A DNA stretch of 64,000 nt from Hansfordia pulvinata (lineage: Eukaryota; Ascomycota; Sordariomycetes; Xylariales), in NCBI GenBank assembly GCA_006538405.1, contig BJKQ01000015.1:558001-622000 (forward strand), read 5' to 3'. Numbering within the stretch: the first letter of the stretch is position 1; every line of letters starts with the position of its first letter. Below the pieces are notes generated by a model. The model was not told the DNA's origin. It saw only the letters and a list, made by a program, of their open reading frames with translations, and ran no database searches. Shown here piece by piece: positions 33,494 to 45,441 of this stretch. The position numbers and the translations under genes are program-made.

Positions 33494-34536
33494 GCCTCCT
33501 TTCCATTCGTCACGGCACCGAAGTGCTTGCACGCTGCATTTCACTTTTTTTTATTGACTAATCTTCGTTTGTCGAGTGGTATACTTGACATCGAACTCCC
33601 TCACTTTCAAGATCCTGAAAACGCAATTGGTATATCGAAAGGGAACCCATCAAGATCTCATTGGGCGCAAGCCCACTGTGCCAACAAAACAAATCATAAG
33701 AGCAATGCTGGACATGGACAGACCTCAAGGTCAACGCATCATGCATTGGGCTGTCGGGAAACAGCGCAATGCCTACGGCACATCAGCGGCACAATCACAG
33801 CATCCCTCTGCCATACTACATCGACGCATGGCTGGCGATATTAGGCTATGAGCGTTACCGCAGGACGGGTCTCTTCTGCTATTGACTTCTCATTCTGGGC
33901 ATCCAGACCCAGCCCCAGGCCGAAGCCAGCTTGCTCTGAGAGCAGAGACTCGTCGGGACTTAATTGGGCTGGGCAATGCGCGACAGTGGCCGGACTACAG
34001 CCCTTGCCTTTCACATTTCTTTCCATCATCACTTGATTCTCTTCTCGTTTTATCTTATTCTTATCGACTCAGATTGGTGGGGGGGAGCTCTGAGAGCGGG
34101 CCGGGACTGGAACTGGGGCAGTAGGAGCTGCCTTGCCGCATTGCTTTGGCGGTTCCTGGCGGTAGCACCCAGCGAGTGCACTACGAGGCATGATCACGAC
34201 ACGACACGGGACTGACGACACGGAACCACGCTGGATGAAGGAAAAGCAACCTGATGAAATCGTTGATACGTTTCTAGCGAGCATTGTAACGCGTCATGTC
34301 TTGAGATACCCAGTCATTTCTGTTTAATACACGTTTCGAACTTTGGGCTGTCCCCGGCTTTGGCTGAGTGTGAATTACAACTTGAGTATGTACGTACGAG
34401 TCTGCGTGGATAGGAACCGATTACATGGGGCACGGTCGGATCAAGTCACGAACACGCTGTTCACTGGCGATGCCCAAAAGTGAAGTCATCGAACAATTCG
34501 ATTCCGAGTGGGCTCTCGACTAAATCGCGGCAGGTA
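33494..34536. other. Convergent 3' intergenic region
   Basis: About 1 kb between two converging stop codons. No gene recognised. It should carry both 3' untranslated regions. Confidence 0.6.
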
Positions 34537-36804
34537 TCAGACAGTTTCCTGGATGCCTCCGCCGCCGCCGCCGCCGCCGCCGCCGCTACTGCTACTATCC
34601 CCCTGCATCGATAGACGACCCCCTCGGACCGGCACCGACCAGTCCTCTCTTCTGCCACCTTGCCCTTTTGCATCGCCCTTCTCTTCTCCCGCTCCCCCAC
34701 CGGCCTCCCCGCCGCCGGCTCCGTCCCGCCACTCCCACTCGTCGTCGTCAGCGCCGCCTCCGCGCTGGCAGTACGCGGCGACGACGCGGGCGACGCGCCT
34801 CATCTCGGCGGGGACCAGCAGGGACTGGCCGTGGTCGCGGTCGTGCAGGTAGACGAGCTCGAGGGCGCGGCGGCCGGTCCAGGTCTCGGGGGAGGCTATC
34901 CACTCGGCCCGGGTGTCTGCGGTCTCGGCGCTGCTGCTGCTGCTGCTGTTGTGACGACGACGCACGTCGCCGCGCCAGACGTACGTCGCCACGGCGTCGG
35001 GGCAAGTGACGCAGTCGCGGGAGCCCAGGACGACCGTCGTCCTCCGTCGCTTCGTTGTTGTTGTTGTTGTCGTTGGCTTGGGGGGGCTCGTCGTCTTGCG
35101 GTGGTCTGGATGGAGGGGGTTGAGGTACTGCTGCTGCGGCTGCTGCTGCTGCTGATGATGATGATGAGAGGGTGGCTCGGACACGTTGAACTGGAGGTGC
35201 TCGCGCCACAGGATGCACTCCTGCCAGTGGGTGCGGCGGCTGACGGTGTGGGCGGTGCGGGGGTCGGCGGCGGCGAACCAGCTCATCTCGAGCTCGGGGG
35301 CGGTCCGGGGCACGCGGCGCATGATGTTCCACGTCAGGTTGGGCAGGTGCATGAGCAGGGAGACCGGGTCGCAGAGGACCATGGCGTGGATCTTGGGGCC
35401 GACGCCGGTGTTGGGGATGCGTCGTGGTGGTGGTGAGGGGTTGTTGTTGTTGTTGTTCTTGTTCTCTGCTGGAAAGGGTGTGTCTGGCAGCTTCTTTTCC
35501 CCGTACGCCGCCTCTTCACTTACGGGCGACGAGCTGCTTGGGCGCTTCTCTTGGCTATCCTCCCCTTCACGACTCACAACGCGAACACCACCACCGCCAC
35601 CACCACCACCACCGCCACTACTACTCACCAACGAGCCTCCGTGGTGCTGCTGGCCGCCGGCCTCGTCGTCGCCGTCCTCCAACAGCGCCCGCGCCATCAG
35701 CGTGCCGTACGAGTGGCCCACGAAGACGAACGAGTCGAAGTCGGGCCCCTGCTGTGCGAGGATGGCGCGGACGCCGGCGACGAACTCGCGCTGGGAGACG
35801 GCCTCGGGGCACAGGCGGCCGCTGACGGGCATGAACTCGATGGCGAGGACGCCGACGTCGGCGGGGAGCAGCTCGAGGAAGGCCAGGTAAGGGAAAAGGC
35901 CCATGCCGATGCCGTGGAGGAAGACGACGGGCCTGCGGCCGCTGCCGGAGCTGCTGCCGCCGGCGAGGGCGCGGTGGGGGCGGCACCAGTAGCTGAAGTG
36001 CGGCGAGGCGGAGCGGCGGCCGCCCCCTACGACGGGCAGCAGGGTCAGGGGCCGCAGGGGCCAGTTGGTCAGGAACGAGGACAGGGGCTGGGCGTGGAAG
36101 CGGTAGCCCCGCAGCAGGAGCCAGGCCGAGGTCGCCATGTCGACGGCGCCGACGGTCGCGTACCACAGCAGCGAGGCGTGGCGCATCTCGACCGGGTCCA
36201 GGCTGGGACGCATCGGCACGGCTCCCGCGCGGCCGGGCCGGCGGAGCGAGCGCAGCATGTTGTTGTTGCCGTCGCCGTCGCCGTCCCCACCGCCACCGCG
36301 GGACTCGGCCTCGGCGACGAGGGCCTCGAGCTCCTCGTCGTTGTCGTTGTCGTCGCGGGGCCCCCGGCGGCGGTTCCACAGGGCCCAGGACAGCCAGTCC
36401 TTGAGGTCGTCGCGGTAGATCTGGTCGAGGGAGGGGGCGTGGTGGAACCAGCCGCGCAGGAACAGGGGCAGGTCGGGCACCGCGTCGAGCAGGCGGGCGA
36501 GGGTGGCGAGGCGGCGGTCGCTGGCGCCCGGGAGATCGGCGTCGGAGGCCGTCATGTGGCGCGGAAGGTCGAGACCGGGCCTCTGGAGGCGGGCGCGGAA
36601 GGGCAGGAACCATAGTAGGTACCAGAGCGCCTCGAGGGCGCCCAGCCCCTCGACGGCGAGGGAAAAGGGGTGAGCGATGCCCGGAACGCCGGCTGAGAAG
36701 AGCGCCACGAGGAAGTAGGCCAGGCACCACAGGCCCGCGTAGCCGTAGACGAAGATGCCCGTCTGCACCAGCGCGTACGTGAAGGGGGTGTGGTCGACCA
36801 GCAT
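34537..36804 (-). CDS. Membrane-associated alpha/beta hydrolase
   Basis: Single-exon frame of 755 aa from ATG 36804 (MLVDHTPFTYALVQTGIFVYG). The N-terminus has two or more hydrophobic segments (about residues 8-35 and 40-65), suggesting membrane anchoring. The hydrolase core begins VVFLHGIGMGLFPYLAF (oxyanion region), followed by the nucleophile elbow GHSYG in SFVFVGHSYGTLMARALL. A later VVLGSRDCVTCPDAV probably carries the acidic residue, and LHDRDHGQSLL the catalytic histidine, so a complete Ser-Asp-His triad is likely. Between Ser and Asp are long low-complexity insertions (Gly, Ser, Asn, His/Gln runs) from microsatellites. The last residues are polyglycine from a CCG repeat. Similar fungal proteins are annotated only as AB-hydrolase-1 proteins; substrate unknown. 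The frame extends upstream to 36963 through an Arg-Glu repeat encoded by a TC/GA tract, which I regard as leader. Confidence 0.8.
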   Translation of the reverse strand: MLVDHTPFTYALVQTGIFVYGYAGLWCLAYFLVALFSAGVPGIAHPFSLAVEGLGALEALWYLLWFLPFRARLQRPGLDLPRHMTASDADLPGASDRRLATLARLLDAVPDLPLFLRGWFHHAPSLDQIYRDDLKDWLSWALWNRRRGPRDDNDNDEELEALVAEAESRGGGGDGDGDGNNNMLRSLRRPGRAGAVPMRPSLDPVEMRHASLLWYATVGAVDMATSAWLLLRGYRFHAQPLSSFLTNWPLRPLTLLPVVGGGRRSASPHFSYWCRPHRALAGGSSSGSGRRPVVFLHGIGMGLFPYLAFLELLPADVGVLAIEFMPVSGRLCPEAVSQREFVAGVRAILAQQGPDFDSFVFVGHSYGTLMARALLEDGDDEAGGQQHHGGSLVSSSGGGGGGGGGGVRVVSREGEDSQEKRPSSSSPVSEEAAYGEKKLPDTPFPAENKNNNNNNPSPPPRRIPNTGVGPKIHAMVLCDPVSLLMHLPNLTWNIMRRVPRTAPELEMSWFAAADPRTAHTVSRRTHWQECILWREHLQFNVSEPPSHHHHQQQQQPQQQYLNPLHPDHRKTTSPPKPTTTTTTTKRRRTTVVLGSRDCVTCPDAVATYVWRGDVRRRHNSSSSSSAETADTRAEWIASPETWTGRRALELVYLHDRDHGQSLLVPAEMRRVARVVAAYCQRGGGADDDEWEWRDGAGGGEAGGGAGEEKGDAKGQGGRREDWSVPVRGGRLSMQGDSSSSGGGGGGGGGGIQETV

Positions 36805-36833
36805 CGTGGGCTCCTTTTTTCTTTCTCTTTCCG

Positions 36834-36836
<3 letters not shown>

Positions 36837-36865
<29 letters not shown>
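36837..36865. repeat. (TC)n dinucleotide tract in hydrolase leader
   Basis: Fourteen or so TC units, about 33 bp upstream of the hydrolase start codon; reads as (GA)n on the transcribed strand. If translated it would encode alternating Arg-Glu. Confidence 0.9.
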
Positions 36866-36868
<3 letters not shown>

Positions 36869-39800
36869 CTTTCCCCTTCCTTTCCTGCTGCTCTTCTTTC
36901 TCGCACGAGAAAAAAGAGAAAGACAGGACTTGCCAAGTGGTGAAGCTTGGTTGTGCTTGGCAAGCGCTCTGCCAGACAGACTCAAGGCTCCGCCGGGCTC
37001 GAGGCGCCGCGCGAGGCTCCGCGCGAAGCTGTGTTTGCTCGTCGGAGCGGGCGAGGCTCAGCGAGTTCTTGCTGCGCTCCTGGGCTGTATCCCTTTTGTT
37101 GTTGCTTCCGAGGTTGCTCAAGTTAGACGGCGGTGACGCCGGGCGACACTTCGAGGCTTGGGGCGTGCCCCTATCTCGCGAAGAGGCCCGGGAACTCGAC
37201 TTCCGGGGGGGGGGGGGAGGCTGCAAAAGAAACGAGCAGTGTCGAGGCGTCGACGCGGGGGGCAATCTATAGTTGCCAAGTCTATCAGGCAAGACTTGGC
37301 TTGCCGAGCCGTCACAACTGCGCACCCGGCTGGTGTGATATGTATCTAATTTTTTTCTCTCTTCCGCCCTCCCTGTCAGACACGGGATTTCGCAGGAGGA
37401 GAGGGACCGTCCAGACGCACTCCGGTGTCATCGCCGCCCTACGCGGAGCTGGACCCGCCCCGCCCCTCCCTTTACCTTTACCCCTGTCCCCTTATAGAGG
37501 CAGCTGAGAGAGGCTTCCACACACTCTCACAGAAAGAGAGAGAGAGAGAGAGATACGACGAGCATGCATGGAGTGGTGTGTGTGCCCCTTCTCCAATTCT
37601 CCCTTTCCCATTATGCCTAGGCTCGGCGTTGGACAGCTCTGCACGCGGGGAATCCCTGACCAGACCCCCCCGGATCAGTCTCCTCACTCGGGCCAGGATC
37701 GTCGGTTTCTGTGCTGGCCCGAGGCTCGTCCTCGGCCGGCCGGGGCATGACGCATTGCCGGCTTCTGCATCTCAATCAAACAGGCGCCGCTTTGCGGTTG
37801 GCGGGCGCCTCCAACACTCAACCTTTACCCCCCCCCCTCCCCCATCCCCTTTCGCTCCCTCCGTCCAAACGGGTCAATATAGCTCAGGTTAAAGGGCGAT
37901 TCCAGGCTTCGTGTTAGAGGGGGAAGCTGGGGTGTGCAGGCTGTTCATCTCGGAGTGTGTCATTCCGAAAAGGGTGAGCTATGTGCTGCCGCTTTATCAC
38001 TCCTGTTGGATATGAGAGATGAGAAGAGAGTCGAAATCAATGCACAGAAGCGCGGGAGTTGGAAGCGGGCAGGCTGCGATGCTACGTCTGTCTGCTACTG
38101 GACGAGCGATCCCCCACAACGACGCGCGAGACGACGCCCTGTCGGACTGCGAGCAGGCGCGGCTTTGTTGTTTTACGGTCATTAAGCTGATTCAAGCTTG
38201 TGAGCCCATTCAAAACATGTCGTTTTCGTCGATTGGTTTCTGTACATGGGTCCCAGGAAGACTTTGCACTGTTGCTAGATCTGGCCCGTTGCATCGTCGA
38301 CTTCCTCCTTAGCAGCAAGGGCCAGCTTTCTTCAAATGCCCCGACCCTGAACAGTTTCTCTGTTGGTCAACAATTTCCTGCTATCCGCTGCCTCACAGCC
38401 AGATAAGCCAAGCATTTGTCTGTTCAGGGGCATGAGAAGGGTTTGAGAACCCATAGCTCCCCAGACAGACTGTTACCCCCGCCGTGTGTTGATCGATGAT
38501 GGCTGACAACCGATCCAAATTGCACTTCGACTCCCGAGAAGGCCCTTTGATGGTGATGACGGCGGACCTCGAGCTTTCAGACTAGAAACAGCTGACAAGG
38601 TCTCCACGATGACAACGGGCTCAAGGGAGGTGTGAGGACTGGGACTTTGTGTGCCTCGTGGCTTCAATGCTGTGCGTCCTAGGCCGCAGATTGTCTCTCT
38701 GGCGCCGCTCGATGGACCCAGAGACCCCTGAGAAAAGCCACGAGATGCTACCGCAGCACCGATAGGTTGGAAATAGAGGCCGTCATTGTGTCTGTCTGCA
38801 AGCCCTACTCCCTTCCTGTGCCCCAGGGGGGGCCAAGTCTCAATACGAACGAAGGCCACCATCGACCCCTCGGCAGGAGGCTTTTGCCCGCTATTCTGCA
38901 AAGATGAAATGTGTTTACCTTCGTCACTCACGACGCGGTAAGCTACGAGCTTGAGTTGCCTGGGCTCCCTGTCCGAAGCAAGTGGTCGCTGGCTCTTCTA
39001 GGGGCTTCGTAACCGGGAGATGTCATGTCGACAGCAATCCAACAAGACGTCTCGAAACTCTGTTCTCCAGGACGTTTCTCCTCCGCAATTGCTCGAAAGA
39101 GGGCCTGCAGTACACACAGGCGGCGAGAACGAGGGCACGAGAGCGGTGACGTGGCGCGCCGCTTTCGGAACCGCGTATGATAGGAGAATCCATCTTCTCC
39201 GCGCCGTCGGCTTGAGACAAAGAAGTTTTGGCGTTTTTTTTTCTTCTCTCAACAGGACTTCAGGCCAGCGCCGCAAGCACGCGGGCCCGTTCCAACGACG
39301 AAAAAGTAGTTCGGCATCTACCCACTGTCCGAGTATGGACGGACTACCACGCCCAGCGATCTGCGGATAGCCCTCGTCGCGCACGGCAGCGTTTCGTTGG
39401 ACAACCCGCGTGGTCTTTGATAGGCGAGACTCAATCTCTAGTCTTCTTTCACTTGGCCTCACCTGCACTCGTACATTACGCATGATCCGCGCTCTCGAAC
39501 CTGCGAGATATCCACTGCCGAAAGAAAGGCCATGCCCGAGCGTCAGACCCAGCATCAACACGGCCCCCCAAGGAGTCCAACGGCAGCCGGGCGAGCTCAT
39601 GCCCATCTGGCAGGCCCGAGCAAGACCCTTCCCCCCTTTTGGCGTGGGAACATGCGCACGGAGCGCGGGGCCCGGCCCTTTCTGGGCGACGCGCGAGGAG
39701 GGCAACGCGTCGTTGCCGCCAAGGGGGTGAAACGACAGAAGTCCCCTGTGTAAAACATGGGGAAAATGCGATTACTGGTCCTTTAGTGAAGGATGGCCAT

Positions 39801-42800
39801 TCTCGGGCGCCGGCGTTGCAACGAACCCGGACGCACGGGCGCGCCGGGGACTGGCAGTTGACTGGACCGGGCCACGTCGTCGTGTCGGCGAGCCCTGAGA
39901 AGAGTTGCCGGGCCATGCCAGCTGCTGGTCGGAGAAGAGCTCTCTACCAGGTTGCTAAACAGATTGAGGCTACTGCGCTAGGGAAAAGAAGACCGGTCTT
40001 CTGCCTGGCGAGGCAAGGTAACACGTGTGGCGATACCGCGCAGGCCGGCCCCTCCCGCCGCTGCGAAGCGCCTCTGCGGGACAAGCTTCTGAAGTCCCTG
40101 ATACTGTCATACCTTCACCTGTTTGGCTCGGAGCCTTCAAGGACACTGGCGGCGGCACCACCGAAGACATGTTGCCGGTGCTGCGGCGGTGTGGGGGCGC
40201 AGGCAACTGTGATGGTTGCTGGATCGAGACAGCCAGTCCACAACAAGTCTCAGCGCCACCGCTGTTTCAAAAAGGCCGCGCCGCCCGCGTGGGCGCGTAC
40301 GAGTAACGCCCCCCCCCCCCCCGTGCTGACGCCCCCTCGCTGGAGCCGGCTTTTGTCTTGGTGTACCGAGGCGTCCTTCGAGTGGCAAGACGAGGGTGAA
40401 ACCCGCTGCGCTGCGCACGCAGGGTCTCGGGCGACAAAGCAGGATTACAAAAAGATAGGAAGGAAGAAGGAAAAACCAAGAAAATCCGAGCCTGAGCAAG
40501 TCAGCGCCCACACATGCCTTTGGTTGGTTTGAACATGGGCGCTTCGTCTGACGGCAACAGGTTCGTAGGGCTCTGCTTTCCCCAGTGGCTTGCTGACTTG
40601 CATGCCGAGGGTCTGACGCGCGCGCCTGCGAGTGTAAGCCGTAGGTAGCACAGCCTGCACTACTCGTACTCATACCTAAGAATAAGGGTCTGGTCAGACT
40701 CGCGGGCCATTCTGACGGAATGCGCCGCAATGCAACGGCGCCGGCGGCAGCAAGCGCCCCGGGGCCAGATCCCCCACTCCACTGGCCAGAGAGAGGCGCT
40801 TCGCGGAACCAGGCATCTCATCGCAGAAGAGACGCATCAGACGCAGAGGCGCCTAATCGAGGCGCAGCCGAGTCCATTCTCTCTGCGAATAGACTTGACC
40901 CTCATGCTTGGTTCCGAGTATGGGAAGCCATAGAGCACTCGATCAGGACCCTGGATTTTGACCAGGTTAGAAACATGTTCGAGATAAGAAGAGGTCGGGG
41001 TGGGCAGGGCCAAGCGGGCGGCCAAGGCCCCCGCCCGCCGCACGGCCTCTACAAATACTCGTACCTGTGAAGGAAATCTGGAAACCTGGAAATCTGGGCT
41101 GCCCCAAAAGGCCGGTGTGCGGTGTACTTCATTAGGGACTCGGTCGTCTCGCAGGCCCATCCACGCAACATGGGTTTATTCAAGAGCTTGTCTGCTTGGG
41201 CAGTTCAGTTGGGGGTTCTTCTCGCGTACTCCGTACAGAGGCTAACCGAGCCTTTGTGGGGTCCCCCCCGCACAATGCTGGTGAATGCACAAACCCCAAG
41301 CGAGTATACATCCGGGCGGCGCAGAAGGTAGAAGGTTGGATCTCGTACGGAAAACTCCATGGCTCCAAGCGAGAAGACGGCGTCTCGGGTAACAACTTAG
41401 CATTGGACAGAATAAAGAGCTAGCGACCAAGGGCGTTCAATGAATCAGGGTCGTCGATGATTGCGCGTCGCTCGTGAACCCCTTTTCTGCTTTCTGCTAG
41501 GTAGGGCGAGCCCTCGTATCGATATCCAGCCACCCCTGCATGCAAGGGCCTGTTCATTCCGTTCTCGCAAGCGTCGATGGCATCGTTCGTTTCTGAGCGT
41601 TGGGCACTTTCTTTTTCGGGACCATTATTAGCTTGGGGCGCCTCATTACGACTACCCGTAGTCGATACGGGATAGAGTAGGTAGTCCACTCTCAACCTCA
41701 CGCACGCCTTGCTCGCTCGCTCGCGACTCTCGTGAGTCCTCGCAACTTGTCCCGGGTTGCCTTGCCTTGTGTCACGGCATATGCCTGGCAGCCTGCCTGC
41801 AGCGCCTGCTTGTTGGTACTCGCACCCCACTCCACGACGGCCCACGCGAAAGTTGCGGATCCCGTCCTGATCAGCCCGGACCAAGCGCATGGGTGAGTGA
41901 GCGATCGTGTGATGGGAGGCCCGGACACGCCAGACTCCAATGAGGGGGGTACGGGGCGGCTTGGCCGCCCGTCGCCACGTTCGCCGCCCTTCCCCCCCGA
42001 CCGACGACATGTTTGAAACAGATGCCCACTGAACGCGCGTGCAGGCCCAAACGTGACGCCCTAACTTGCCACCGCTGCGGTCGGTGGCTCGCCCCAGATA
42101 AGAAAAGAAAGAAAGAGACCCGGACAAGAATGGGGCACTGGTAGGGCCCCGCCCGCCTCAGTCGTCAGATTGAGTTCATTGGATGCTCCCTCGCTCCTAT
42201 TTCCTGCCTGTGCGGAGCAGGATTGGCCGCGTTGGCACCTCAGGGAATGTCAGGCGAACTTCCAGAAGCTCGCCCGACGTCGTCACCCGTTCGCCCCAGC
42301 CTGCGGTCCTTCTTGTAGTGGCGCCCATGCGTTGTTCTCTTCTGTGATTGACAGGGTGCCGCACGCCGTGAGCGTGAGCGCTTGCGATGGCTGCGTGGGA
42401 ACCCCTATTCCAGCTTGCCGCCCAGTTGCAAGTCATGTCCTTTCTTCTTGGTCACGAGTATCGCAAGAATTCCCGGCCAATTGACCCTTGCTTGGTGAGG
42501 CCTGGCAGGCCTTTCATCTGCCGCCTCGGCGAACCAGCCAGGCGCCTGAGGTGTGTGCCTTCACCTGCACCCGTAGCGCCTTCGCCCAGGCGCCGCCCAG
42601 ACCTGCCCAGGATGCCCAGCTCGCCTCTGCTAAAGCACCAAGAAACCGCGCACTCGCCATCCAGCTTGGGCAAGTCGACAAATTAGACGACGCACAACGA
42701 TGGGTTTGCTGGGGTGCTCCGGAGGTTGGTGTGGCTCGCCCACCACAATCGTGCGTCCCCTTGTGACGACCGAGAGGTGGGCAGAGTGATCGACTTTGTG

Positions 42801-45441
42801 TGCGGCGAATGGTGGTTGGGGTTGGGGTCCTATCCATGAACCTGCAGGAGATACGGGTGCCGGACCTTGCACGAATGCATGACAAACTGCCGTAATTGGC
42901 CCTTACGACCACAGGCAGGCCCCTCAAGTCCACCCGTCGATCAGAAGCTCCAGCGAAGAGGCACTCATCACGCACCCACCACAAAATGGCTGGGCAAGGG
43001 TGCCACGATTAAAAAGAAGACTGTCTTTCCCCCACAGGCAGGGTTGTGGAGTCAGCAAGACAGATCTGCAAAGCCTCATGCGGGCTCGCCGTTATTCTTT
43101 CTGTGCAGGACTCGGTGCAGCCGCGTGCTGGCGTACGAGTCCATTTGCACGCCAGCAGTGTGCCATGCGGGGAGCATCGATCCAGCGTGTCGCGCCCTAC
43201 CCAAACTGCGGCCTGTTACGGACACATTACGGACACATTCTCTCAGAAGAGGCAGTGCACCAGACAAGACAGTCAAAGACGAACAAGGACAGACCACAGG
43301 GGACTCGCTGATGGCCGACATTATGGCCGCGTAAGGAAGCGAAGACTCGGCTGCAATGGGCGCATCAATTCTGTGTCTGGTTGTGACCACCTTGCGTGCC
43401 GTACGTGCTTGTCCACGATCGCATTGCGGAACAGACGTCGGGGGTTCCACTGGCATGAGGCGGGAATAGCGATGATCGGCGCTTCAAAGACTCCAGCCTG
43501 GGCCAGACTCTTTTGACATTCCCGGCGCCCCTGAGATAGTGAGACTAGCGCGCTGTTAGCGGCTAGTCTCGTTAGCGGCGGTCTTGCGGCCTGTCTGGCG
43601 TGCACGCCTCGTCGCCGGGGACGGGTGCACACACGAGTGCTTGGATCGGCAGAGAGATAGGAGACACAGCCGTGAGAAAGCAGGAGCCATCTCGATAGGC
43701 AGTCCCAGCCATCCATCCTGCCGGGGGTGCTCGTGTCAGGGGCCCGCTGCACGGGTCATCGCCTGCTTCCTGCACCAGCACTGCCGACGGTTGGGGAAGA
43801 GGAATCCGGGAGCCATCTGCCAATGATGGCCGGTGGGCGGGAATCTCAACGCCACGGCGAGCAGCGGCCCACAAGGGACAGGCTTTAGCCGCGGCGGAAC
43901 GGGCGAAGGGCTTGGATGCAATCCCAGGGACCACCGGCCGGCGAGGTGAGCAGGTCGGGGGGGGGGGGGGGGGGCGGTCGCGGCGGCTGGTGGCAATGGC
44001 GGCGGCGGCGGCGGTGGTGGAGGGGGCGGCGGCGTCGTCGTCGTCGTCGTCGTCGACTTCGTCACGGCTGCAATCCCGTGCCCTAGGAGTTGTTCCATTT
44101 CTCTTCGATCGCGCCAGGTCAAGCAAGATGGGGGGCTGCTACGATGGCGATCGCGTGTCTGCGAATGGTTGTTGGATGATCCTTTGAGCCACTCACGATC
44201 GCTGCTGAGTGGTACCGGTAGCGTTTGGTGCATTTGGCGTTTTCGATGGACGTTGTCTGTCTGTCTGTAACGCAAATGACGAGGAGGCAGCACTGACGGG
44301 CACACGGAGTACGCTGCAATAGGTACGCGTACCTCTATGAGCATTCGCTCCTGCCAGCAATGAATGGTTGAGGCACGTCTTCGCCTCGAGTACGGTACCC
44401 ATGACTTGAGTATGGATTCACATCCCCCAAGTCCTCTTGGTGTTCGTCGAAGGCGTAAAAGTACGAAAATCTGCTTCTGAGTACACAACCATATGTACCA
44501 GGCAACTGCATCTGGGCGGGCAGCAAATGCCAGGAATCTGCTCACGGAAGCCCCAGGCAGGCACGGCCATTCAATCCAGTCGTGTCAGCCCGGAAGGACA
44601 CGAGTACCTCGAGACAAGACTCTGCTCCCCGGATCGGTAGGAGAGAGGGGTGCGGGCGGCGCGTACCGGATACTTGGCGGATTCCAACACGAGGTTTTCG
44701 CCTCTGGCTGCGGCTGCTTTGTATCAGAATGCGGCAGCTTGCCAAAGCCCACTGGTGGGGGAAGAGCCCGCGAAGCCAAGCCCACCTAAAACTCACTGGA
44801 GAGGGGCCGCCCCGGTTCTGGCCACCCTGCTGCCGTCGCCAGAAACGGCAACCATCAGCACCTCCCCGTGCCTGCTACGCCCGCCCCCAGTGCCCCCGTT
44901 GCAGAATTACGACTTGGCCCCACCGAGGCGCTCATCCATTGTACGTACCTTGTATCCAAGTATCTCCAGGTCCCGCCCGACCAATGGATATTCGATGTGC
45001 TTGTACTCGTACCCGGCAACTGATGAGGTCCTCCATCAATTGCCTGTCCCTGCTCGACTCTCTCTGTCTTTCTTTAATTAACCCCTCGCCATCCCATTCA
45101 TTCAGCAGCTTTGCTGTTTTTGCTCCTGCTTCTCTCTTTTCTTCACCTGCTTCCGCTTCATCGTCATCATCGTCGCCGTTGTTCTTTGTGTGCTCCCCCT
45201 GCTTTCATCCCTGGTGGCTCTGGCAGATAAACTCCTCGTCCTCTTCTTCAACACGATCCTCCTTGATTCGTCTTGCGATCGTTGCACAATCAAGACGTTG
45301 GGCCTAGATTACTCGACCCTCACTTGCAGGCACAACCTTCTTGGCTGGACCTGGACATCACATCAAGCCGAGAAGAAGGATTAAGAAAAGCAAAAGAGAC
45401 ACATCAGTCCGATCCGGACAAGAAGCGATCCAGACGTCACC
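36866..45441. other. 8.6-kb gene-free region
   Basis: No convincing gene was found on either strand. Frames up to about 297 codons (39639-40532) and 235 codons (41420-42127) are shadows of open GC-rich sequence without domains. Structure present: G12 at about 37205-37216, C14 at 40309-40322, G18 at 43957-43974 followed by GGC repeats and (GTC)n at 44033-44055, an 8-bp inverted repeat (43541-43548 with 43563-43570), and octamers TACGAGTA/TACTCGTA at 40298, 40661, 41056 and 45004. The last part is a C/T-rich leader of the BAR gene. Confidence 0.5.
43957..43974. repeat. G18 homopolymer
   Basis: Eighteen consecutive G, followed by GGC and GTC trinucleotide runs (to 44055). Length uncertain for technical reasons. 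Confidence 0.85.

Noticed and set aside
35551..36615. 354-codon plus-strand frame over the hydrolase gene
   Set aside because: Ala/Gly/Val/Glu-rich shadow of GC-rich coding sequence; no domain, whereas the minus strand has GHSYG and other hydrolase motifs.
36805..36963. N-terminal extension of the hydrolase with Arg-Glu repeats
   Set aside because: It is a translated TC/GA microsatellite; the downstream ATG at 36804 begins a normal hydrophobic N-terminus.
37868..37890. Possible tRNA A box (TAGCTCAGGTTAAAG)
   Set aside because: No B box or acceptor stem follows within tRNA distance.
39639..40532. 297-codon frame in the 8.6-kb spacer
   Set aside because: Random composition, no domain, repeats inside, and no plausible splice context.
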